Part shown: positions 1 through 8,723 of the stretch, one piece after another | Layout of the letters: each line of letters opens with the position of its first letter | Numbering within the stretch: the stretch's first letter is position 1 | Assembly: GCA_000433035.1 (NCBI GenBank) | Contig: FR890808.1 | Span: 1-64,000, forward strand | Reading direction: 5' to 3' | Length of the DNA stretch: 64,000 nucleotides | Origin: Staphylococcus sp. CAG:324 | GTDB taxonomy: Bacteria > Bacillota_I > Bacilli_A > ML615J-28 > CAG-313 | Notes under the pieces: model-generated | What the model was told of the DNA's origin: nothing | Database searches by the model: none | What the model saw: only the letters and a program-made list of their open reading frames with translations | Made by a program: the position numbers and the translations under genes

Positions 1-1026
1 AAAATCATGGAAGAGTAAAATACCATTTTCTTTTATTTCGTGTTTTAATTTTTCAATTATTATTTTACTATCAAAACATTGCCAATCTAACGAATCAGCA
101 TTCCATAAAATTGCGGGCATATCAATGCGTTTTAAAATTTCTTTATTAACAGAACCATATGGAAAACGAAATACCCGTGGGTAATGTAGAATTGTTTTAT
201 AAATTATTTGTTGCGTTTTTTCTATTTCCGCTAAACCTTCTTCAATCGTTATTTTTTTAAAATCAGGATGGCTATATGAATGATTTCCAATTTCATGTCC
301 GTGTGCATAGATATATTTTAATTCTTCTTTATATTTTGAAGCATTACATCCTAGAATAAAAAAGGTTGCTACAATGTCTAATTCTTCTAACAAATCGACT
401 AATTCTTTACTTTTATTACTAGGCCCATCATCAAATGTTATAGCTATTTTTTTACTTTTAGAGTTTTCATTGTTTTGGTCTTCTGCAATTAAATTCCTAT
501 CCATATCAAACACTACTTCTTGAATCGTGTCATTTGTAATAATGGAAGATACATATACATGAAGTTTTGAATCAATGATCATACTTTGTAAGAAACCAAT
601 ATCTTTTTCCGTTAAAACATAATGATTTGTTAACATCTGATTGATTTTTTCAATTAATGGTTGCGTATGAAAATCTATTTGTCTATTTGTCTTCAGATCA
701 AAATTATATGTTTTAATTATTTGATTATCTAAATAATAATAGTGAAAAATATAACTAACATATTGATCGTTTAAATGACTTTCATATGTAATATTTACTT
801 CACTATTATAATTATCTTTGAGAACATCATAAGTGTTTTTTATATTCACCAATAATATTTGATCAATTTCATCATTCATACTTGGATATTTCACCTCTTT
901 TGTTTCATCGATTATAAATTGCTTTTCTATCAAATTATACTTGGGAATATCTTTATTTTTTTTCTTACAAGATGGAATAGATATAAATAATAATAAAGAA
1001 AATAGGAATATAAATATTTTTTTCAT
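1..1026 (-). CDS. Polysaccharide deacetylase lipoprotein (PdaC-like), 3' end outside the window
   Basis: The frame is open from an ATG at 1026 to base 1 without a stop, so the C-terminus lies outside the window (342 codons seen). A signal peptide ends in a lipobox with Cys20, so this is probably a membrane-anchored lipoprotein. Residues about 40-170 have the character of the DUF4163/DUF3298 region found ahead of deacetylase domains in PdaC-type proteins. The NodB domain shows the metal-binding Asp-Asp pair in TFDDGPS near residue 198, an HExxNHSYSH-type motif near 247, RFPYGS, and a final LLFHDF at the edge. The family removes acetyl groups from peptidoglycan or other surface glycans. The exact substrate cannot be told from sequence. 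Confidence 0.85.
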   Translation of the reverse strand, partial: MKKIFIFLFSLLLFISIPSCKKKNKDIPKYNLIEKQFIIDETKEVKYPSMNDEIDQILLVNIKNTYDVLKDNYNSEVNITYESHLNDQYVSYIFHYYYLDNQIIKTYNFDLKTNRQIDFHTQPLIEKINQMLTNHYVLTEKDIGFLQSMIIDSKLHVYVSSIITNDTIQEVVFDMDRNLIAEDQNNENSKSKKIAITFDDGPSNKSKELVDLLEELDIVATFFILGCNASKYKEELKYIYAHGHEIGNHSYSHPDFKKITIEEGLAEIEKTQQIIYKTILHYPRVFRFPYGSVNKEILKRIDMPAILWNADSLDWQCFDSKIIIEKLKHEIKENGILLFHDF

Positions 1027-1619
1027 ATAAATATTTTTTACAATTTATTTTTAAATATAGCAAGTAAAATAAAGCAATCTGACATTTTATGTTAATTTTA
1101 TTTAAATTTTCATATAAATTATAATTGGTAATTTTTGATATTTTAATTTACAAAATAAGTTTTCAATATAGTTCACTTGTAAACATCTATTATTTATTGA
1201 TTTATAGACAGAAATTGTCTTATAACTTCTTGCAAGTGTTTATAGAAGAAAGGCAAAAAAGCATCAAACCGCAAAGCAAAAAATAAAGGCAGAAGATGAT
1301 TTTTTTAAGATTAAAGATTCATCAAACCTTGCAAGAAACGGCTTTATAGGCACTAAAACTAATAGAGTAAGATATTTATTCTTTTTCTTTTAAAAATTTT
1401 TTTAACTATGTAATATTTTAAAGAAGAGTGCTATCCTTTTTAATTATCTTTTTCCTTTTGTTCCTTTGTGAAAAGTTTTATAACAAACATAGGAAAGGAT
1501 ATTCCTTTCCGTAAAATTACGTTTTTATATTTGCGACAAGCAGAGAAATTAGGTTTGTTAGAAATATCCTACTAAGTAAACAGGAATTTGTCTAATTATA
1601 TATAAGCACTTATCAAATT
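1027..1619. other. 593-bp intergenic stretch with a start-less open relic and a hairpin
   Basis: No convincing gene is present. Bases 1226-1393 form a 55-codon open stretch on the plus strand without an ATG, rich in Lys and Arg, containing KAEDDFFKIKDSSNLARNGF. It is richer in G and purines than its AT-rich flanks and may be a gene remnant. A perfect 8-bp inverted repeat with a 3-base spacer lies at 1492-1510 (GGAAAGGA / TCCTTTCC). It has no T-run, so it looks more like a protein-binding site than a terminator. Confidence 0.4.
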
Positions 1620-2162
1620 TTATTTGAGCATAAAATCTGCCCATGTACCTTGATAGTCACATAGATGTTCATTCCAGTATCTTATCTTTTCTATATATTC
1701 TTGTTTTCGTTGCTCTACTACATCTTTACAATTTTCAATTCCATATTTATATATAAGTGCAGTAAGGTCATATAGAGCATAGCCTATTGCATGTCTAGCA
1801 GTATGCACTACTGCACATGCTTGACCTATTGAATGACAGATTGCAATATCTTCTTTATTTTCCATTTCTTTTGTAACTGCATGACAATCTAGTATTTTTC
1901 GTTGTGCTAGGTGCATTTTGATTTTTCCAGATGCCCAATCTTTGGCTTTTTCCAAAGCTTCTCTTGGACGTTTTTCTTCTGGATATTTTTCTTCAAATTT
2001 TGCAATAGATTCAGACGCAAAATCAAATGCCCATAGTGCCATAACTCTATGGTTTTGAATTTCAAATAGCTTGATTAAATCCTGCATATATTCTGAACTC
2101 TTGGAAAACAAAACTTGATTTTTCTTTTTGAGTTTTAAAGATACTTCATCTATCCAATTCAT
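1620..2162 (-). CDS. Putative immunity protein (Imm-5-like helical domain)
   Basis: This 180-residue, all-helical protein resembles the family annotated as putative immunity protein (Imm-5-like). It shows the pattern HRVMALWAFDFASESI near residue 40, FEEKYPEEKRPREALEKA, and later HSIGQACAVVHTARHAIGYALYDL. The start is set at 2162 because GGAGGAG sits 5 bases upstream. The frame is open about 46 codons further upstream, but that part has no ribosome site. Family members are often solitary and may act against polymorphic toxins. No toxin gene is visible next to it here, so that role is inference. Confidence 0.65.
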   Translation of the reverse strand: MNWIDEVSLKLKKKNQVLFSKSSEYMQDLIKLFEIQNHRVMALWAFDFASESIAKFEEKYPEEKRPREALEKAKDWASGKIKMHLAQRKILDCHAVTKEMENKEDIAICHSIGQACAVVHTARHAIGYALYDLTALIYKYGIENCKDVVEQRKQEYIEKIRYWNEHLCDYQGTWADFMLK

Positions 2163-2269
2163 TTTTCTCCTCCATAAATTTAAATTTTCAATGTTGTTAT
2201 AAACAATTATATCATACAAATATACAATTTCTTCCCTTTTTCCTTCTTGAATAGCAGGGATAATTAAAA

Positions 2270-2296
2270 GAACGAAAGCAACGAGTACTTTCGTTC
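2270..2296 (-). terminator. Perfect 9-bp inverted repeat, terminator-like on minus strand
   Basis: GAACGAAAG and CTTTCGTTC are separated by 9 bases. On the minus strand the stem is followed by TTTTAATT. It would end a minus-strand transcript from the relic region upstream of the immunity gene. Confidence 0.5.
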
Positions 2297-2462
2297 TCAC
2301 ATAATATGATGCTATTTCCTTATATTCTGTTTATATCATTTTATATGCTCTTATTGAGTTAGGACGACAACATGTTATATTGAGCCTTTGAAATTGTAGC
2401 TGTATATGCCAAAAAATCAAGTACGTATATGGAATTAATACATGATACTCGTTGCGCCCATT

Positions 2463-2481
2463 AAAAAGTATCATACTTTTT
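2463..2481 (-). terminator. Possible terminator after metallophosphoesterase gene
   Basis: AAAAAGTA and TACTTTTT flank a 3-base loop just past the stop at 2485. The stem is AT-rich and followed by only five T on the minus strand, so it is weak. Confidence 0.45.
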
Positions 2482-2484
2482 TTA

Positions 2485-4950
2485 TTATTCAAGCGTCTTA
2501 AAATCAGTTTCAACTTCATACATCACAACGCCACGATAATTTCTAGCTACTAATTTTATATGATAGTTGCTATTGGCTACTAAAGATGATAACTTGTAAG
2601 AAGTAATCGGTGTAAATGAATCATCTAAATAACTAATAATATCAATCATTTCACCATTGACATAAATCACATAATCTTTAATCGTATAAGTTAAACTTAC
2701 ATCTGCTGCTTCAAACACTAAATCTGCTGTTGTAGATGTAATATTGGTTGCTTCAAGATGAATATCAGGTCCTAATTTTAAAGTTTTTGTAAGTTCATGG
2801 GTAGTACCATCGGTAAAAACAAGCGTAATTTTAAAATGATAATCGTAAAACTTATCAATATTTTTAATCACAAGCTTAGTATAAGAAGAAGTGGGGAAAA
2901 CTACATTTGTATTAATTTGTCCTCTAATTGTTTCACTAACCTTTACTTCTTTTACATTTCCATAAAATTTATCTGAAAAATTTAAAACATATGTATGATT
3001 TTCTTCATTATATACTCCATTCACTGCTTGAATTAAGTTTTCTTTGGTTTCTGTTGTAACTGGTTTATTTCTTTTAGATACAATTGTTCTAGTTGAAACA
3101 ATTGCTCCCAACTCATTTACCCTTTTAATCGTGATTGTTCCCTCATGTGTTTCTACTAAATATCCTGTAGCAAGATTAAAATCACTTCTACTTTTAACTC
3201 CGCCAAAAGAAAGAGTCATATAATTTACACCCAAACCAGCATCCGAAGAATCAGCTCCTTCATAATAATCCGGACGATAACGATCACCGTGATAGTGTCC
3301 AGCAATTACTAAATCAACACAATATTTTTCAAAAATTCCTAGTAAGACTTCATCACGATCCTTATTTCCCGATTCACTATTTTCATAATAAACCGGTGTA
3401 TGCATCATAACAAAACTATATCGATATTCTACCGTTGATAAAACTTCCTCAAGCCATACAAGCATTTCATTTCTACCTTCTGATTTTTCATTATCAACCG
3501 TGATAAATAAAATATCATTATAAACAAAATAAGCGCTAAGACCTAATTGTGTAGAAGGACCATTATTGACTGTTGCATAATGGGCTTTTTGGTATCTACC
3601 ATCTGATTGTCCAGTACCCCTAATATAATATTCATGATTTCCAGCAACCCCAACTCGTGGTAAAAATTTTAAACTATTTGATTCTTTGAAAAAAACATCC
3701 CATGTTTTAGCACTACCACCAACATCAATAATATCTCCGGCGGTTGCCACAAAACCAACATTCGGATTCATTTCAATCATTTTTTGCATAATTCCTTCAC
3801 TAATTTCAGAACCATGTGATTCATAACTGCCATCCTCATTGGTTTTATAATAGTAATGAATATCGGCCATCATGATAAAAGCAGAATCAGAACCATCATC
3901 TTTTGCTGTTTTAAAACGATAAACCTCACTATATGTATCATTACCCAAATTAATACGATATATATATTCAGTATCAGGCTCTAGCCCTTTTATAGATACC
4001 CTTATTACATTTCTCGGTATAAATGTACTTTCAACAATATCTGTTCCTTCTGTAAAATAATATCCACTACCAGTTATGGTTGTTACATTGGTGAAAGTAA
4101 CATCACTAGCAAGTGTATATTCAACCTCTGTCATAGTATTGAATGTGTGGTAATTAATTTCAATATCAGTTGATGCATCAGTACCATAACTTGTCATAAT
4201 ATTAAAAACATCATACCCTCCATCTTCTATTAATGGATGAAGGATTAAAACCTCCACAACACATGCAACATAGGTATTGTCAACTGAGCAAATCGTAATA
4301 TATACTTTTCCCTCATGAAGAGCTTCAAATAAACCATTCTCATCAATTGTTGCCAAAGCTCCATCTTCTAATTTTAAACTATATGTCACATCTTGAATTG
4401 CTCCTACCGGATAAATAGTAGGAATAAATTGCAAAGTGTCGCCAATATATATCTCCTCTTTGGTATAATTAGCCTCAATTGATTCTACCTCCGGTAAAGG
4501 ATCTCCTTCGGTTTTCCCACATCTTGTACATGTTTTAGGGGTTGAAGATGTTGCTTCTTCCCACATATGTCCTAGAGCAATTCCATCCGTTTCCCCACAA
4601 ATTTCACATGTCTTAGGGTGTGTACAATCAGCCGCAATCCAACTATGACCATCTACATCACAAAAAGTATCATATCTAGCAACTAAATGATAATCTTTTT
4701 GAATTGATGTTGAAAAATCAAATACATTATTTTCATCAAACCATCCTTTAAAATAATGATTGTCTTTAGTAGGTGCTTTTACTTCTTCAACTATATCACC
4801 TTTTTTAACTTCAATCGTTTTGTACGTTTCGTCATCTACAATAAAAGTAACTTTATATTTTTTAGTACAACCACTAACAAAACTTAAAAAAGAAAGTAAT
4901 ATAATAATACTTGTAAATAAACATAGTTTTCCACTTAATTTTTTATTCAT
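2485..4950 (-). CDS. Multidomain metallophosphoesterase lipoprotein
   Basis: This 821-residue secreted lipoprotein has a signal peptide with a lipobox Cys28. In order it shows an InlB/Listeria-Bacteroides type repeat (about 31-91), two tandem Cys4 ribbons of the GHxW-PKTCxxCG type (about 97-150), a bacterial Ig-like (BIG2) domain (about 158-235), and a fibronectin-like domain. The calcineurin-like phosphoesterase domain follows: MADIHYYY near 360, GDIIDVGG near 405, GNHEYY near 439, HTPVYY near 516, and GHYHGD near 553. A further beta domain closes the protein. All metal ligands of the family are present, so it should be active outside the cell on a phosphate ester. This order resembles purple-acid-phosphatase-like surface proteins. 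The substrate is unknown. Confidence 0.85.
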   Translation of the reverse strand: MNKKLSGKLCLFTSIIILLSFLSFVSGCTKKYKVTFIVDDETYKTIEVKKGDIVEEVKAPTKDNHYFKGWFDENNVFDFSTSIQKDYHLVARYDTFCDVDGHSWIAADCTHPKTCEICGETDGIALGHMWEEATSSTPKTCTRCGKTEGDPLPEVESIEANYTKEEIYIGDTLQFIPTIYPVGAIQDVTYSLKLEDGALATIDENGLFEALHEGKVYITICSVDNTYVACVVEVLILHPLIEDGGYDVFNIMTSYGTDASTDIEINYHTFNTMTEVEYTLASDVTFTNVTTITGSGYYFTEGTDIVESTFIPRNVIRVSIKGLEPDTEYIYRINLGNDTYSEVYRFKTAKDDGSDSAFIMMADIHYYYKTNEDGSYESHGSEISEGIMQKMIEMNPNVGFVATAGDIIDVGGSAKTWDVFFKESNSLKFLPRVGVAGNHEYYIRGTGQSDGRYQKAHYATVNNGPSTQLGLSAYFVYNDILFITVDNEKSEGRNEMLVWLEEVLSTVEYRYSFVMMHTPVYYENSESGNKDRDEVLLGIFEKYCVDLVIAGHYHGDRYRPDYYEGADSSDAGLGVNYMTLSFGGVKSRSDFNLATGYLVETHEGTITIKRVNELGAIVSTRTIVSKRNKPVTTETKENLIQAVNGVYNEENHTYVLNFSDKFYGNVKEVKVSETIRGQINTNVVFPTSSYTKLVIKNIDKFYDYHFKITLVFTDGTTHELTKTLKLGPDIHLEATNITSTTADLVFEAADVSLTYTIKDYVIYVNGEMIDIISYLDDSFTPITSYKLSSLVANSNYHIKLVARNYRGVVMYEVETDFKTLE

Positions 4951-5019
4951 CTTTTCATCTCCTTTAATATTTACAAATATATTATACTAAAAATAAATTA
5001 TTTTTACAATAAAATAAAC

Positions 5020-5051
5020 AAAAAACATCTTATTAAAATAAGATGTTTTTT
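5020..5051 (-). terminator. Terminator downstream of rpsD
   Basis: A 14-bp perfect stem (AAAAAACATCTTAT / ATAAGATGTTTTTT) with a 4-base loop follows the rpsD stop at 5078. It has T-runs on both strands. Confidence 0.85.
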
Positions 5052-5077
5052 ATACTGCTTATCCTTTTCATAGATTA

Positions 5078-5677
5078 TTATCTATTATAGAATTCAACAA
5101 TTAAATTCTCACGAATTTCTGGTAGGATTTCGCTACGTTGTGGTAAACGTACATAAGTACCTACACCCTTTGTTTCATCAAAACTAACAAAACCTAGACG
5201 AGCAACACAATTTTCTAAAGCCTCTTTAACAATTTGTAAATTTCTAGATGCTTCTTTCATTTCAACTGTTTGACCTGGTTTTACTATATATGATGGAATG
5301 TCTACTTTTTTACCATCAACAAGTACATGTCCGTGGTTAACAAGTTGTCTTGCTTGGCGACGTGTTGTCGCAAATCCCATACGATAAACTAAATTATCTA
5401 ATCTAGATTCTAATAAGAATAAGAAATTTTCACCATGTTTTCCTTCTAATTTACCAGCTTTAGTAAATAAATTTCTAAACTGTTTTTCACTAACGCCATA
5501 GGTAAAACGAACTTTTTGTTTTTCTTGTAATTGAAGAGCATATTCTGATAATTTTGCTCTTCTTTGACCATGTTGACCAGGAGCATAATTCCTTTTTTGT
5601 AATTCTTTACCATTTTCTAAAACGGAAAATTTTAATCTTCTTGATTGTTTCCAACTTGGGCCTGTATAACGTGCCAT
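5078..5677 (-). CDS. rpsD: Small ribosomal subunit protein uS4
   Basis: The 199-residue product is a full-length S4, beginning MARYTGPSWKQSRRL and ending LIVEFYNR. S4 binds 16S rRNA early in 30S assembly and in Bacilli also represses its own mRNA. The RNA-binding S4 domain is at about 90-150 (SRLDNLVYRMGFATTRRQARQLVNHGHVLVDG). The start at 5677 has AAGGAG 7 bases upstream. An in-frame upstream ATG would add eight residues but lacks a ribosome site. The gene is monocistronic, with its own strong promoter, a leader of about 170 bases and a terminator. No zinc-binding Cys residues are present, so this is the Cys-minus form. Confidence 0.97.
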   Translation of the reverse strand: MARYTGPSWKQSRRLKFSVLENGKELQKRNYAPGQHGQRRAKLSEYALQLQEKQKVRFTYGVSEKQFRNLFTKAGKLEGKHGENFLFLLESRLDNLVYRMGFATTRRQARQLVNHGHVLVDGKKVDIPSYIVKPGQTVEMKEASRNLQIVKEALENCVARLGFVSFDETKGVGTYVRLPQRSEILPEIRENLIVEFYNR

Positions 5678-5847
5678 TTTTTTCTCCTTTTTATAGTCCA
5701 TAGACTCTTATTTTGTGGATAAAAATTCAAATCCAATTTCTAATTAGATTATCCAATTACTTTCACCTAAGCAGCGAGATTACTCATATCCATATTCCGT
5801 GATAATCTATTGGTTAAAAATCAAATGAATGCTGCATTTATCGCACT
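5678..5847 (-). promoter_or_regulatory. rpsD 5' leader, likely S4 autoregulatory RNA
   Basis: Between the promoter and the rpsD start lies a gene-free leader of about 170 bases. Complementary blocks are visible: minus-strand ATAGATTATCACG early and TGGATAATCTAATTAG later, plus AATCTCGCTGC against GTGCGATAAATGCAGC at the 5' end. Firmicute rpsD genes are known to carry a pseudoknotted S4 leader at this place. The assignment rests on position and partial pairing, not on a model search. Confidence 0.5.
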
Positions 5848-5853
5848 TTATTT

Positions 5854-5882
5854 ATTATACTATATTTTGCCAACTTTGTCAA
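5854..5882 (-). promoter_or_regulatory. Strong sigma-A promoter of rpsD
   Basis: On the minus strand, TTGACA (5877-5882) and TATAAT (5854-5859) are both perfect consensus boxes, with a 17-bp spacer. Confidence 0.9.
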
Positions 5883-5904
5883 ATATTATGTCCTTATATC
5901 TCTA

Positions 5905-6570
5905 TCAATCAGGATAGTAAATAATCACTATATCGGATGCTTTATATTCGTTTGTTGCCTCCGTTTTTATTTCAAATTTATACCTTTTGCCATCTTTATA
6001 GACAATATCAGTTTTAAAATATTGCTTGTTGGTATTGGTATCTACTTGTTTCTTGACATCAACTTCTTTTATTTTTTCATCATCTTCATATATAATTACA
6101 TAATATCCATTTGTTGCCAGTTCATTGTGATCCCATGTTAAATAAAAACAATTATTCTGATTTGGCATAACCGCAATATTTACATTTGTTGGTGCTGATA
6201 GGGGAACCTTTTTATTAAGATAAAAATTAGCAACAAAATAACCCACAAGTATCAATAAGAAAATCGTTACCGCAATAATTTCTTTAACCTTATACTTATT
6301 TGCAACCGCCTTTGATAAGTGCTGAACATGACTTTCAATATATATTGACATATTAGGGATTGCTAAATGAACATCTATATGTTTTTCATCAAAATTGCTT
6401 AATTCTTCTAATACCTTTTTTATTTTCACTTCTGTATCAAGACTTTTAATTGCATAACCTCTTGCTTTTTTAATATACGTATAAGCAATACTTTGATAGG
6501 AATTGCTTAAATATTTTATTGTTTCATTATTTTCTTTTATTAGTTCTTTATATCGTTCTTTAGAATTCAT
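5905..6570 (-). CDS. Single-pass membrane protein with fibronectin-like exterior domain
   Basis: No family is recognised. The product of about 221 residues has a charged, helical cytoplasmic part (about 1-95) with KERYKELIKENNETIKYL. One strong membrane helix follows (IIAVTIFLLILVGYFVANFYL). The exterior domain begins SAPTNVNIAVMPNQNNCFYL and has the strand pattern of a fibronectin type III fold (LTWDHNELATNGYYVIIYEDDEKI). The start at 6570 is preferred over an ATG 19 codons upstream because a GGTGAAAA ribosome site precedes it. The gene stands alone between rpsD and tpiA. It could be a sensor or anchor protein. Confidence 0.6.
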   Translation of the reverse strand: MNSKERYKELIKENNETIKYLSNSYQSIAYTYIKKARGYAIKSLDTEVKIKKVLEELSNFDEKHIDVHLAIPNMSIYIESHVQHLSKAVANKYKVKEIIAVTIFLLILVGYFVANFYLNKKVPLSAPTNVNIAVMPNQNNCFYLTWDHNELATNGYYVIIYEDDEKIKEVDVKKQVDTNTNKQYFKTDIVYKDGKRYKFEIKTEATNEYKASDIVIIYYPD

Positions 6571-6642
6571 ATTATTTTCACCAACATATTTTTTTAATAT
6601 TATAACACAAAAGAAATGATTTATCAAAACATATATTTTTAT

Positions 6643-6680
6643 TTTAAAAAAGGTATATAAGAAAAACTCTTATATACCTT
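6643..6680 (-). terminator. Terminator of the msmX-comK-like-pgk-tpiA operon
   Basis: Arms of 12 bp (AAGGTATATAAG / CTTATATACCTT) are separated by 7 bases. A T-run follows on the minus strand, just after the tpiA stop at 6695. Confidence 0.9.
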
Positions 6681-6694
6681 ACTTTTTCTTTTAT

Positions 6695-7456
6695 CTATTT
6701 TAAATTTGATGCTACATTTGCAAAGTAAATAAAATCTTCTGCTACTAAACTTGCACCACCAATTAAAGCTCCATCAATATTAGGTTTAGACATTAATTCT
6801 TCGATATTATTCACCTTAACGCTACCACCATATTGAATTCTAATCGCTGCTCCAGTTTCTTCATCATAAAGTTTACTAATTACTTTTCTAATAAAGCCAC
6901 AAGTTTCATCAGCTACATCTGCTGTAGCGGTCCTACCTGTGCCAATCGCCCAAATAGGTTCATAAGCAATAACCAATTCTTTTACTTCATCTTTAGTTAA
7001 TCCTTCTAAATCTTTAATAAGTTGTTCTTTAATAATATTTTCCGTTAGATTATTTTCTCTTTCTTCTAAATGTTCGCCAACACAAAGAATAGGAATTAAA
7101 TTATGCTTAAAAGCAGCATGTAATTTTTTATTTACAGTTTCATCCGTTTCATTGAACATTGCTCTTCTTTCTGAATGTCCAATAATTACATATGTCACAC
7201 CAAGTGAAGTAAGCATTTCTGGAGCAACCTCACCTGTATAAGCACCTTTTTCTTCAAAGTGCATATTTTGAGCACCAATTCTTAAATTTTCTCCTTGTCG
7301 CTTTACAAGACAACGAAGTACTACAAAAGGGGCACAAATTACTGTATCAACATCATCAATAGATGGGAGTGACTCATTTACCGCATATATAAATGCTAAA
7401 GCCTCATCCCTTGTTTTAAACATCTTCCAGTTTCCAGCAATTATCGGTTTTCTCAT
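6695..7456 (-). CDS. tpiA: Triose-phosphate isomerase
   Basis: This cytoplasmic glycolytic enzyme interconverts dihydroxyacetone phosphate and glyceraldehyde 3-phosphate. The 253-residue product starts MRKPIIAGNWKMFK, carrying the catalytic Asn9 and Lys11. IGHSERR places the catalytic His near 94, AYEPIWAIGTG the catalytic Glu near 165, and phosphate-gripping glycines are in GGSVKVNN and LIGGASL. The start at 7456 follows a GGGTG site. Seven upstream in-frame residues would run back across the end of pgk. It begins 10 bases after the pgk stop and is the last gene of the operon. Confidence 0.97.
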   Translation of the reverse strand: MRKPIIAGNWKMFKTRDEALAFIYAVNESLPSIDDVDTVICAPFVVLRCLVKRQGENLRIGAQNMHFEEKGAYTGEVAPEMLTSLGVTYVIIGHSERRAMFNETDETVNKKLHAAFKHNLIPILCVGEHLEERENNLTENIIKEQLIKDLEGLTKDEVKELVIAYEPIWAIGTGRTATADVADETCGFIRKVISKLYDEETGAAIRIQYGGSVKVNNIEELMSKPNIDGALIGGASLVAEDFIYFANVASNLK

Positions 7457-7466
7457 ATTTGCACCC

Positions 7467-8699
7467 TTATTTAACATCGCTTAAACAAGTAACACCAGGA
7501 AGAGCTTTTCCTTCTAAGTATTCTAAACTTGCACCGCCACCTGTAGAAATATGAGTAAATTTAGTTTCATATCCCATTGAAATTGCGGCCGCCGCAGAAT
7601 CACCACCACCAATAATAGTGGTTGCTCCATCAAGATTTGCTAATGCTTCACAAATAGCTTTTGTGCCTTTAGCAAATTTTTCAACTTCAAATACTCCAGC
7701 AGGTCCATTCCATACAACTGTTTTAGCACCAACCAATTCCTTTTTAAATAACTCAATTGTCTTTGGTCCACAATCAAGTCCTTGTGCATCTTTATCTATA
7801 TGATTTACATCAACAACCTTTGTATCCGCTTTAGCAATAGCACCAAAGAAGTCTGCTGCAACATCTTCATCAGAAACTTGAACACTTACAACATCCACAG
7901 GTAAAATAATTTTACCATTAGCTTTCTTGAGTAATCCTTTCGCATACTCAACAAAATCAAGTTCACATTTTGATTTACCAACCTCTAACCCTTGTGCTTT
8001 GAAAAAAGTATAGGCCATTGCACCACAAATCATCACTTTGTCCGCTTTATTCAGTAAGTTTTCAATAACGGAAATTTTATCACTAACCTTTGCGCCACCA
8101 AGGATAGCAACAAATGGTCTTACAGGATTATCAACTGCACCACCAATAAATTTAATTTCTTTTTCAAGTAAGAAACCTGCTGCTGAATCATTAGGGAAAT
8201 GACTTGCAATTCCTTGATTAGAAGCATGAGCTCTATGAGCAGTACCAAAAGCATCATTGACAAAAACATCCCCAAGACTTGCCCAATATGCACCAAGTTC
8301 AGGATCATTTTTAGATTCTTTTTTGCCATCTAAATCTTCATAACGCGTATTTTCAAACATCAATACTTCGCCTTCTTTAAGAGCCGCAACTGCATCCTCT
8401 AAAACTTTACCACGAGTAACAGGGACAAATTCAACATGTTTTCCAAGCAACTCTTCTAAACGTTTAGCAACCAAAGCCAAACTATTTTTTGCAAGGTCTT
8501 CCTCTGTTTTAATACGACCAAGATGAGAAAAAAGAATAACTTTACCACCTTGTTCTAATGCATATCGAATTGTTGGTAAAGCTTGAACAATTCTATTATC
8601 ATCAGTAATAACGCCACCTTTCATAGGTACATTAAAATCTACACGCATTAAAACCTTCTTACCTTTTAAATTTAAATCTTTAATATTTTTCTTTGCCAT
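7467..8699 (-). CDS. pgk: Phosphoglycerate kinase
   Basis: This enzyme transfers phosphate from 1,3-bisphosphoglycerate to ADP in lower glycolysis. The 410-residue product has both Rossmann lobes: RVDFNVPM near 19, SHLGR, the N-lobe signature HRAHASNQGIA, then LGGAKVSDKI near 200, WNGPAGVFE and GGGDSAAA near 365 in the nucleotide lobe. The ribosome site is AAGGAAA. It sits between the ComK-like gene (24-base gap) and tpiA. The usual gapA partner is absent upstream, and an ABC ATPase gene takes its place. Confidence 0.97.
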   Translation of the reverse strand: MAKKNIKDLNLKGKKVLMRVDFNVPMKGGVITDDNRIVQALPTIRYALEQGGKVILFSHLGRIKTEEDLAKNSLALVAKRLEELLGKHVEFVPVTRGKVLEDAVAALKEGEVLMFENTRYEDLDGKKESKNDPELGAYWASLGDVFVNDAFGTAHRAHASNQGIASHFPNDSAAGFLLEKEIKFIGGAVDNPVRPFVAILGGAKVSDKISVIENLLNKADKVMICGAMAYTFFKAQGLEVGKSKCELDFVEYAKGLLKKANGKIILPVDVVSVQVSDEDVAADFFGAIAKADTKVVDVNHIDKDAQGLDCGPKTIELFKKELVGAKTVVWNGPAGVFEVEKFAKGTKAICEALANLDGATTIIGGGDSAAAAISMGYETKFTHISTGGGASLEYLEGKALPGVTCLSDVK

Positions 8700-8723
8700 T
8701 TTAATTTTCCTTTCTAATATTCA

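Larger units (their letters stand above)
2163..2484. other. 322-bp intergenic stretch, two hairpins, possible gene relic
   Basis: No credible complete gene is seen. A TATAAT-like box on the minus strand at about 2210-2215 could serve the immunity gene, but no good -35 is visible. Two inverted repeats are listed separately. Between them (about 2320-2440) short minus-strand open pieces such as LDFLAYTATISKAQYNML look like a degraded coding region, but no family is recognised. Confidence 0.35.

Noticed and set aside
2331..2519. 62-codon minus-strand open frame
   Set aside because: It overlaps the end of the metallophosphoesterase gene, has no ribosome site and no recognisable protein character over its whole length.
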